Of a stretch of 6,404 nucleotides of DNA, positions 1 through 5,173 are shown in pieces (position 1 is the stretch's first letter; every line of letters begins with the position of its first letter). Made by a program: the position numbers and the translations under genes. Below the pieces are notes generated by a model, which was given only the letters and a program-made list of their open reading frames with translations, ran no database searches and had not been told where the DNA came from. Source of the DNA: Planctomycetes bacterium RIFCSPHIGHO2_12_FULL_52_36 (GTDB lineage Bacteria > Planctomycetota > Brocadiia > Brocadiales > Bathyanammoxibiaceae); contig MHYW01000088.1 in the NCBI GenBank assembly GCA_001828545.1, forward strand, positions 5,229 to 11,632. The letters run 5' to 3'.

Positions 1-139
1 CTATTTCTTTCAGCACTTGATGATGGACGTCCAGGAGGCTATCCTTACTGGGAACTTTGGTCAGTTCAGTAAAACCTTCCCCACCTCTCAGAAGGAGGAA
101 AGGGAGGGGAGAAAGGAGATGGCCCTATGGACTTCCTGA
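1..139 (+). CDS. tgt: Queuine tRNA-ribosyltransferase (TGT), C-terminal fragment
   Basis: Partial gene whose 5' end lies outside the window; codons begin at base 2 and the frame closes with TGA at 137-139. Tgt exchanges guanine-34 of GUN anticodons for the queuosine precursor in cytoplasmic tRNA. The visible residues begin YFFQHLMMDVQEAILTGNF and continue GQFSKTF. This matches the usual last helix of bacterial Tgt, in which an aromatic-rich stretch (typically N-L-x-Y-Y/F-x-x-L-M) leads to a helix of the type x-I-R-x-A-I-x-x-G-x-F-x-x-F. About 19 residues rich in K and E follow the family's normal end (PTSQKEEREG, then RKEMALWTS), so the tail is longer than usual. The gene overlaps the yajC start by 13 nt, and yajC's Shine-Dalgarno lies inside it. 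The identification rests on about 26 conserved-looking residues plus the textbook tgt-yajC-secD order. The catalytic and zinc-binding parts are not visible. Confidence 0.82.
   Translation, partial: YFFQHLMMDVQEAILTGNFGQFSKTFPTSQKEEREGRKEMALWTS
112..118 (+). promoter_or_regulatory. Shine-Dalgarno of yajC, inside the tgt 3' end
   Basis: AAAGGAG lies 8 nt upstream of the ATG at 127. It is the only good ribosome binding site near the N-terminus of YajC and decides the start: the later in-frame ATG at 187 has no purine-rich motif in front of it. The site lies within the last codons of tgt, so translation of the two genes is probably coupled. Confidence 0.7.
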
Positions 140-555
140 TGCGTCCGCCTGAGGCGGATACACCGCACCGGCTGGTAGATTTGCCGATGGACTCTATCGG
201 CCCAGTACAGGTCTTTTTGGCGAACTTGCCATGTATAGGACAAGCAGTACAGCCCCCTCCTGTATTCTGGACGACCCTCCTGCCCATCCTTATGATGGGT
301 CTTATCCTCTATTTCTTCATCCTCAGGCCCCAGAGGCAGAAGGAACAGCACAGGTTAGACCTGCTGGCAGGTCTGAAGAAAAACGACCGGGTAATCACTG
401 GCGGTGGACTACACGGCGTGGTGGTCTCGGTAAAGGAGAAGGAGGTCATCCTCCAGATAGACGAGACTAAAGACGTCAAGGTAAAGGTGGAGAAGGATGC
501 TATAGTCTCAGTGGAACATAGGGAACCTAAAGAGAAGCATAAGGAGGAGGGCTAA
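127..555 (+). CDS. yajC: Sec translocon accessory protein YajC
   Basis: YajC is a small single-span inner-membrane protein that associates with SecDF and SecYEG. The 142-residue product has a periplasmic-type N-terminal segment (1-45), then one transmembrane helix (about 46-66, from VFWTTLLPILM to YFFIL). This is followed by the family signature RPQRQKEQ (67-74), the cytoplasmic beta-rich domain with LKKNDRVITGGGLHGVV (83-99), and VKVEKDAIVSV (119-129). The tail is highly charged. Typical YajC proteins are about 90-115 residues. The excess is at the N-terminus, where codons 7-11 (Pro-Pro-Glu-Ala-Asp) come from a palindromic repeat at 144-158. I chose ATG 127 because of the strong Shine-Dalgarno at 112-118. 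ATG 187 would give 122 residues and put the repeat in the leader, but it lacks a binding site. The gene overlaps tgt and is followed 46 nt later by secDF, so it is almost certainly cotranscribed with both. Confidence 0.95.
   Translation: MDFLMRPPEADTPHRLVDLPMDSIGPVQVFLANLPCIGQAVQPPPVFWTTLLPILMMGLILYFFILRPQRQKEQHRLDLLAGLKKNDRVITGGGLHGVVVSVKEKEVILQIDETKDVKVKVEKDAIVSVEHREPKEKHKEEG
144..158. repeat. Palindromic repeat, copy 1 (in yajC)
   Basis: TCCGCCTGAGGCGGA is a perfect palindrome around a central G (7-bp arms). The 15-nt core CCGCCTGAGGCGGAT (145-159) recurs exactly at 5299-5313. It starts just after the tgt stop codon and lies inside the YajC reading frame, where it encodes PPEAD. A second, weaker hairpin (GCCGAT 183-188 / ATCGGC 196-201) follows nearby. 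The element looks like a short dispersed palindromic repeat of the type found genome-wide in some bacteria. Its function cannot be read from the sequence. Confidence 0.75.
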
Positions 556-601
556 TACCCCTGACCTCCTGAGAGATAAAGAAAGAAGCTGAGGAAGAAA
601 C

Positions 602-3600
602 ATGCCCAAGGAAATACTGCGCTGGAAGATGCCCCTGATTGTCATAATGGTAGCCCTGGCCCTGCTGGCCCTTTACCCCCCAACGGATAGGGTCATCAAG
701 AAGGAGAAGGTAAAGGAGGTGGATGGCCAGGTGGTAGAACGCTCCACCCTGGAGGAGGCATGGCTTTCTTCCTTATTAAGAGATAGGACGGCGAAGGAGA
801 CCATCCTCAAGGAGGAGACCACCTCCGAGGGGAAGAGGGTCAGGGAAAAGTTAGTGGAGTACGTGGCCAAGGGCAGGGTCAAACTGGGGCTAGACCTCCG
901 AGGGGGCTCAGAACTCCTCTACAGGGTGAGGGTTGAGCCCGGACAGGAACGCCCCAGGCTGACCCAGGAGGTGATAGACATCCTCAAAAAGAGGATAGAC
1001 CCCAAGGGTATCATGGAGTACCGCATCCAGGAGCAAGGGCTCCACAGGATTCTCATCCAGGTGCCCGGCGCTACCAAGGCAGAGACGGATGCCCTGAAGG
1101 ACAGGATAGTCCGTCTCGGGAAGCTGGAGTTCAGGATGGCCGCCCCGAAGGGCAGCCCCGAATACCAGGAGGCGGATAAGGGGAAGGCCGTCCCAGGATA
1201 CTATAAGCACTGGCACGGAAAGAAGCGAGGGGAGGTAGGGAAAGAGACCGAGGAGTGGTACCTGGTAAGGAACAAGATAGAAATTAGTGGAGAGAGCCTG
1301 TCCAGGGTCTATCCCGACAGGAAGGACATCCAGCCCGTCGTAGGGTTTGAGTTTAATACCGAGGGGAAGGCCAAGTTCTCCACCCTCACGGAGAGGAACA
1401 TCGGCAGACCGATGGCCATTATCCTGGATGGGGTGCTCTATTCTGCTCCCACCATCAGGGAACGCATCCCGGGCAAGGGGATTATAGAAGGCAACTTTAC
1501 CCAGGACGAGGTTAACAACCTGATAGCGGTGATGAGGGCTGGGAGTCTCCCCGCCGACCTGGAGATGGAGATGGAGATGAGCGTGGGACCCAGCCTGGGG
1601 AGAGACTCTATCAGGAATGGGCTCGCGGCTGGCCTTGTGGGCAGTGCCCTGGTAGTGGGCTTTATGGCGGTCTACTACCTGGGTTCAGGGATGGTAGCCA
1701 ACCTGGCCCTTGTCCTGAACATCCTCTTTGTACTGGGAGCCCTCGCAATAATGGGGGCTACCTTGACGCTCCCCGGGATTGCAGGTCTTGTACTCATGGT
1801 AGGGATGGCGGTAGATGCCAACGTCCTTATCTTTGAACGTATCAGGGAGGAAAAGGCTAAAGGCAAACCCATCCCCCAGGCCATGAAGACGGGTTACGAG
1901 AGGGCCTTTACCACCATTATTGACTCTAACCTGACCACCCTCATTACGGCCCTCATCCTTTATGCAGTAGGTACCGGCCCCATAAAGGGCTTTGGTATTA
2001 TCCTATCAATAGGTATCCTTGTTAACCTCTTCACGGCGGTCTTCGTTACCAGGGTCATCTTTGAACTCTTTCAACCGAAGGAGTTCAAGATGCTCAGGCT
2101 ATTTGAAAAACCATCCATACACTTCATGGACTATTTCAAGAGATGCTGCACCGCCTCAGTCCTGCTTATAATTGTGGGGCTGGTAGCATTCCAGTGGAGG
2201 GGTATTGATAAATATGATATAGACTTCACGGGCGGTACCCTTATCCACCTGCAACTTGCCCGGCCCACGCCGGTCGGGGAGGTAAGGGGCACCCTCGCCC
2301 AGTTAGGGTATAAGGGCGCAGAGGTGCAGGGCGTCTGGACGGCGGGGGCACTGGTAGCAGAGCCAACGGAGTTTGGCATCCGCATAAAGGGCCTCTCCGA
2401 TGACAAGACAAGGGAGAAACTCCAGGCGGATTTCCAGAAGGTACTGGGCGAGAGGCTGGAAAGCATACAATTTGGCAAGCTCCCCACCGCAGTATCCTTA
2501 AAACTCAAAAAGCCCATGGAAGAGACTGAGCTCAGGAGGGTGCTGGCTGAGGGGGGTTATGCTGACGAGGACATCGTTACCCTCATACCTTCTGGTGTCT
2601 CAAGCAGGGAGTATGAGCTTACTTTACCCGCCTTGAAAAATGAGAACGCAAGGGTGGGTGAGTTGGAAAAACTTGTGCAGGGTGTCCCTGGCCTGGCCTT
2701 CCAGGGTGTTACCATCCAGTGGGGTGAACTGAAGGAGGTAGAGACGCAACCCGCGCCTAAGGGTGCGATGGTTGGGGCCCAAGGCACCCTGGGGCTAGAA
2801 CTTAATAATCCAATAGACCCGAAGCTCCTGGAGGTAGAACTCTGGAAGAGGGGCTATCGCCAGGTCTTTGTGAGCCTCCGGGAGGAAAGGGCCAGGAAGC
2901 TTACGGGCACCAGGCTAGAACTCACGGGTCACAGGGATACGTTGGCGTCCATGAAGGGAGAGATGCCCAGAGAGTTAAGGCTCCCCGCATTTATTTTCCT
3001 TACCGATACCTCCCTGAGAGTGGGGTTAGAAAACCCCCTGGAGGAGGGGGCATTGAGGGCCACCGTCCAGCCTGGACGCCTGGGTATAACGAGGATAATC
3101 CCCCTGGGTGCGGCTGCAGAGAATTTCGGTATGGAGCTAAACCCGCTCAGGGCGGAAAAGTTACAGGAGAAGATTAAAGAGGACATAATATCGGCCTTCA
3201 GGGACAATCTCTATAGAGAGACAATTGGGGTGAGTTTTGAGAAGGTTTCTGATGCGGACGGAGAAACCCTGGCGAGCATGAACCTGGACAAGCCCCTGTC
3301 CAAGAACAGGATAGAAGGTGCCCTGAGCGGGGCAGGCTGTAATCAGGCCCTGGCGGAGCCTCTGGAGGCGGGCCAGGACTACCGGGCAGTAAAGCTCAGG
3401 GTGAAATCTGCGGAATTTGACGCCATGAGGCCCAAACTGGTCCAGGCCTTCCAGATGCCAGACCCACTGAAGAGGGTAGTAAGCATTGGCTCAACGGTGG
3501 CCGAGGAGATGAAGAACAGGGCGTATCTTGCCCTGATTTTTGCAAACCTGACCATAATTATTTATATATGGTTCCGTTTCGGAGAGGCGAAGTTTGGGGT

Positions 3601-4123
3601 AGCGGCCGTCATTGCCCTGGTACATGACGTATTATTCACCCTTGGGGCCGTGGCCGTGGCTGGATATTTCTCAGACGTCTTTGGGGAACTTAAATTGAAC
3701 CTCCCCATGATCGCCGCATTCCTGGCCCTTGTTGGGTACTCCCTTAATGATACTATAGTAGTCTTTGATAGAATCAGGGAGAATATGGGAGGGAAGAAGG
3801 CGGTGGACGCCGGGCTGGTGAACGAGAGCGTCAATCAGACCCTGAGCCGTACCGTGCTGACTAGTTTGACAGTGTTTTTTGTAGTAGCCAGTCTCTACTT
3901 TTTGGGAGGAAGCGAACTCCAGGGCTTCGCCTTCGTCATGCTGGTGGGGATAGCCGTGGGGACTTACTCTTCTATCTTTATTGCTAGTCCCGTACTGGTA
4001 CACTGGCCCACGGTGAGGAGGGGTTTTGGGTTGATATTCTTGGCCCTGACGGCCCCCCTCTGGCTGCCGTGGAAGGTCTGGAAGAGGTTTATGGGCGGAA
4101 CTGCCCATCCTCACCGGGCATAG
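602..4123 (+). CDS. secDF: Protein translocase subunit SecDF (SecD-SecF fusion) with expanded SecF domain
   Basis: SecDF is the proton-driven RND-type partner of SecYEG that pulls preproteins across the inner membrane. SecD half: TM1 (about 10-25), a charged segment (30-92), the signature LGLDLRGG (95-102), the P1 periplasmic domain to about 325, VGPSLG (328-333), then TM2-6 (about 340-488) with GMAVDANVLIFERIREE (401-417). SecF half: TM7 (514-531), YDIDFTGGT (538-546), a very long periplasmic region (547-955), SIGSTVAEEM (961-970), then TM8-12 (about 972-1135) with YSLNDTIVVFDRIRE (1046-1060). By family knowledge D405, D1050 and R1083 match the proton-relay residues D340, D637 and R671 of Thermus SecDF, so the pump should be functional. 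The length, 1173 residues, compares with about 735 in Thermus. Most of the excess is in the SecF periplasmic part, which appears to hold five related modules. The start has a modest GAGG at 591-594. An extra hydrophobic stretch (about 1141-1160) follows TM12. Confidence 0.97.
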   Translation: MPKEILRWKMPLIVIMVALALLALYPPTDRVIKKEKVKEVDGQVVERSTLEEAWLSSLLRDRTAKETILKEETTSEGKRVREKLVEYVAKGRVKLGLDLRGGSELLYRVRVEPGQERPRLTQEVIDILKKRIDPKGIMEYRIQEQGLHRILIQVPGATKAETDALKDRIVRLGKLEFRMAAPKGSPEYQEADKGKAVPGYYKHWHGKKRGEVGKETEEWYLVRNKIEISGESLSRVYPDRKDIQPVVGFEFNTEGKAKFSTLTERNIGRPMAIILDGVLYSAPTIRERIPGKGIIEGNFTQDEVNNLIAVMRAGSLPADLEMEMEMSVGPSLGRDSIRNGLAAGLVGSALVVGFMAVYYLGSGMVANLALVLNILFVLGALAIMGATLTLPGIAGLVLMVGMAVDANVLIFERIREEKAKGKPIPQAMKTGYERAFTTIIDSNLTTLITALILYAVGTGPIKGFGIILSIGILVNLFTAVFVTRVIFELFQPKEFKMLRLFEKPSIHFMDYFKRCCTASVLLIIVGLVAFQWRGIDKYDIDFTGGTLIHLQLARPTPVGEVRGTLAQLGYKGAEVQGVWTAGALVAEPTEFGIRIKGLSDDKTREKLQADFQKVLGERLESIQFGKLPTAVSLKLKKPMEETELRRVLAEGGYADEDIVTLIPSGVSSREYELTLPALKNENARVGELEKLVQGVPGLAFQGVTIQWGELKEVETQPAPKGAMVGAQGTLGLELNNPIDPKLLEVELWKRGYRQVFVSLREERARKLTGTRLELTGHRDTLASMKGEMPRELRLPAFIFLTDTSLRVGLENPLEEGALRATVQPGRLGITRIIPLGAAAENFGMELNPLRAEKLQEKIKEDIISAFRDNLYRETIGVSFEKVSDADGETLASMNLDKPLSKNRIEGALSGAGCNQALAEPLEAGQDYRAVKLRVKSAEFDAMRPKLVQAFQMPDPLKRVVSIGSTVAEEMKNRAYLALIFANLTIIIYIWFRFGEAKFGVAAVIALVHDVLFTLGAVAVAGYFSDVFGELKLNLPMIAAFLALVGYSLNDTIVVFDRIRENMGGKKAVDAGLVNESVNQTLSRTVLTSLTVFFVVASLYFLGGSELQGFAFVMLVGIAVGTYSSIFIASPVLVHWPTVRRGFGLIFLALTAPLWLPWKVWKRFMGGTAHPHRA
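2234..3466 (+). repeat. Five degenerate copies of the SecF periplasmic (P4) alpha/beta module
   Basis: This protein-level repeat inside secDF covers residues 545-955. Five segments share a pattern: a hydrophobic beta strand, x-P, a 13-residue helix, a Gly plus Tyr/Cys, a second strand, a loop, then another strand and helix. The key prolines are P555, P638, P737, P812 and P898. Exactly 15 residues after each comes Y570, Y653, Y752, L827 and C913, preceded by Gly in four of the five. Openings: LQLARPTPVG, LKLKKPMEET, LELNNPIDPK, VGLENPLEEG and MNLDKPLSKN. Approximate module spans in residues are 545-620, 632-710, 730-795, 804-870 and 890-955. A normal SecF carries a single such module of roughly 100 residues between DFTGGT and the next TM helix. 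The copies are well diverged and not obvious at DNA level, so the amplification is old. That they are true duplications is inference from the pattern. Confidence 0.7.
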
Positions 4124-4133
4124 ATGCAGAACA

Positions 4134-4203
4134 AGTAGCTAGTAGTCAGTAGCCAGTAGCTAGATTTTTCCCTATCTACCGACTACTAGCTACTGGCTAC
4201 TAG
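4134..4203. repeat. Inverted pair of heptamer tandem repeats
   Basis: The left arm (4134-4163) is four successive heptamers, AGTAGCT, AGTAGTC, AGTAGCC, AGTAGCT, plus AG. The right arm (4174-4203) is the reverse complement of a similar array and on the minus strand reads CT, AGTAGCC, AGTAGCT, AGTAGTC, GGTAGAT. The arms can pair in at least two registers: 4148-4163 with 4186-4201 (16 perfect pairs) or 4134-4147 with 4181-4194 (14 perfect pairs). The loop holds a run of five T (4165-4169), but the 3' flank on the + strand is A-rich, so it is not a standard terminator for secDF. It resembles the short tandem heptamer repeats scattered in many bacterial genomes. Confidence 0.8.
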
Positions 4204-4218
4204 AAAAAGGGGTGGCAC

Positions 4219-4255
4219 CTCATGCCATAGGCAGATGCGCCTATGGTGAGCTTTT
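4219..4255 (+). terminator. Hairpin with short T run: candidate terminator after secDF
   Basis: CCATAGGC (4225-4232) pairs perfectly with GCCTATGG (4239-4246) around a 6-nt loop. The outer CTCA (4219-4222) can pair with TGAG (4247-4250), leaving a two-base bulge, and CTTTT follows at 4251-4255. This is a plausible but weak intrinsic terminator because only four T follow the stem. It ends 9 nt before the LysM gene's ribosome binding site and could instead act as a leader hairpin or a stability element for that mRNA. Confidence 0.45.
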
Positions 4256-4274
4256 ATGTGGTTAGGAGGAGTAC

Positions 4275-5054
4275 ATGAATAGGAAGAGTTTTATAAGAAG
4301 GGTTGAGGTGCAGATAGGGATAATCCTGGGAGTGGTGATGTTCTCCATCCTTGGGGTGTTTCTGGGCATAAGGAAGGGGGAGCAGAAGCCAGACGAGGCC
4401 ACGGTGGTGACCAAAGTGGCGGACGAGACCTCGGAGATGCTGAACCAGAAGGCCCTGGAGCAGGCCCAGGCAGAGGCGCAACCCAAAGAGGGGACAGTCG
4501 GGGCGCCCTTAGCCCAAGAGACGCCAGCGCCGGCTATAGGGATTCCCCCAGGGGCCGCAGAGGCACCAGTGGCGCCCACTGCTGAAATGCCTGCCGCAGG
4601 TGAACAGGGGCAGGTGGTAACTAAGACGTCTCCTATCTCCCTGCCTACCACCCATACGGTAAAGGCCAACGACACCCTCGTGGCTCTGGCCAGGAGGTAT
4701 TATGGAGATGATTCAAAGTGGATCCTCATTTCTGAGGCAAACCGGCTTTCTAACCAGCGCACCCTCGCGGTGGGCCAGAAGCTGACTATCCCTACACCCA
4801 AAGAGGTTTCAGCCTCCACCGCAGGCGGACAGGCGACAAAGGCGGAGAAGCCGGCAGTAAAAGTCTCTGCCGCAAAGGCTCAAAGGTCCTCCTCGGGCAG
4901 GGCTCACAGGGCGCAACAAGGAGACACCCTTTATAAGCTGGCCAGGACGTACTACGGTGATGAGTCTCAATGGAAGAGGATATACAATGCCAACCAGGAC
5001 GTCTTCAGCCAGAGAGAGGCGCTGGAACCAGGAGACGTGTTGATTATTCCCTAG
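4275..5054 (+). CDS. Membrane-anchored protein with two LysM domains
   Basis: A 259-residue protein predicted to bind peptidoglycan. Basic residues near the start (RK at 3-4, RR at 8-9) precede one transmembrane helix or uncleaved signal anchor (about 13-32, from QIGIILGVVMF to LGVFLGI), placing the C-terminus outside the inner membrane. Residues 33-126 are a low-complexity linker rich in Ala, Pro, Glu and Gln. LysM 1 (127-174) runs from HTVKANDTLVALARRYYGDD to LAVGQKLTIPTP. A second Ala/Lys/Ser-rich linker (175-210) precedes LysM 2 (211-259), from HRAQQGDTLYKLARTYYGDE to LEPGDVLIIP, which ends the protein. Both domains keep the GDTL/NDTL turn, the YYGD motif, the central Asn and the closing hydrophobic-Ile-Pro. 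No peptidase or hydrolase domain is attached, so it is more likely a structural or scaffold protein than an enzyme. The start is set by AGGAGG at 4264-4269, 5 nt before the ATG. It lies 151 nt downstream of secDF behind a candidate terminator. No specific gene name can be assigned. Confidence 0.9.
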   Translation: MNRKSFIRRVEVQIGIILGVVMFSILGVFLGIRKGEQKPDEATVVTKVADETSEMLNQKALEQAQAEAQPKEGTVGAPLAQETPAPAIGIPPGAAEAPVAPTAEMPAAGEQGQVVTKTSPISLPTTHTVKANDTLVALARRYYGDDSKWILISEANRLSNQRTLAVGQKLTIPTPKEVSASTAGGQATKAEKPAVKVSAAKAQRSSSGRAHRAQQGDTLYKLARTYYGDESQWKRIYNANQDVFSQREALEPGDVLIIP

Positions 5055-5118
5055 AAAGGGAGAGGAGACAGCTTTCAACCTTTGACCCGTTGGCCCTTCG
5101 GACACCGGGTTTCCTAAC

Positions 5119-5160
5119 AGCTGATTACTGTTAGCTGATAGCTGATTACTGATAGCTGAC
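5119..5160. repeat. Tandem heptamer array, six units
   Basis: Six uninterrupted 7-nt units: AGCTGAT, TACTGTT, AGCTGAT, AGCTGAT, TACTGAT, AGCTGAC. The array ends exactly where the Shine-Dalgarno of the next gene begins (5161). The unit type (x-x-CTG-x-x) is related to the minus-strand reading of the 4134-4163 array (TACTGGC, TACTGAC) and to the two TTACTGC units at 5313-5326. The remaining intergenic stretch (5055-5118) holds only a weak hairpin, ACCCG 5085-5089 with CGGGT 5106-5110, and no convincing promoter. Confidence 0.8.
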
Positions 5161-5167
5161 AAGGAGG
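5161..5167 (+). promoter_or_regulatory. Strong Shine-Dalgarno of the propeller gene
   Basis: AAGGAGG lies 6 nt before the ATG at 5174, and an in-frame TAG at 5153-5155 closes the frame upstream. It decides the start of an otherwise puzzling gene with an unusually long leader. The later in-frame candidates TTG 5213 and GTG 5273 have no comparable site. Confidence 0.75.
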
Positions 5168-5173
5168 GGAGAT

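Noticed and set aside
187..555. Shorter YajC starting at ATG 187
   Set aside because: It would bring the length closer to the family norm and leave the palindrome outside the gene, but there is no ribosome binding site in front of it, while ATG 127 has a good one. It remains possible if the repeat is a recent insertion.
542..570. AGGAGG / CCTCCT inverted repeat across the yajC stop codon
   Set aside because: It has 6-bp arms and a long loop with no T run, in a purine-rich region where such matches are expected by chance. It is unlikely to be a terminator inside the yajC-secDF operon.
3866..3871. TTGACA resembling a -35 box
   Set aside because: It lies inside conserved SecF coding sequence and has no TATAAT-like hexamer at 16-18 nt spacing.
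3671..4114. Open minus-strand frame of 147 codons opposite the end of secDF
   Set aside because: It lies wholly within conserved SecF transmembrane coding sequence. The product has no recognisable domain.
5082..5110. TTGACC as a possible promoter, and ACCCG/CGGGT as a terminator after the LysM gene
   Set aside because: There is no -10 hexamer at the right distance. The stem is only 5 bp with a long loop and is followed by TTCC instead of a T run.
4134..5160. CRISPR array
   Set aside because: The repeats are contiguous 7-nt units without unique spacers, and no cas genes are present.
4809..5162. Minus-strand frame starting MSAISNQLSANSNQL
   Set aside because: Its N-terminus is only the translated heptamer array, and the rest is antisense to the second LysM domain. 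This kind of repetitive start is a common artefact of such repeats.
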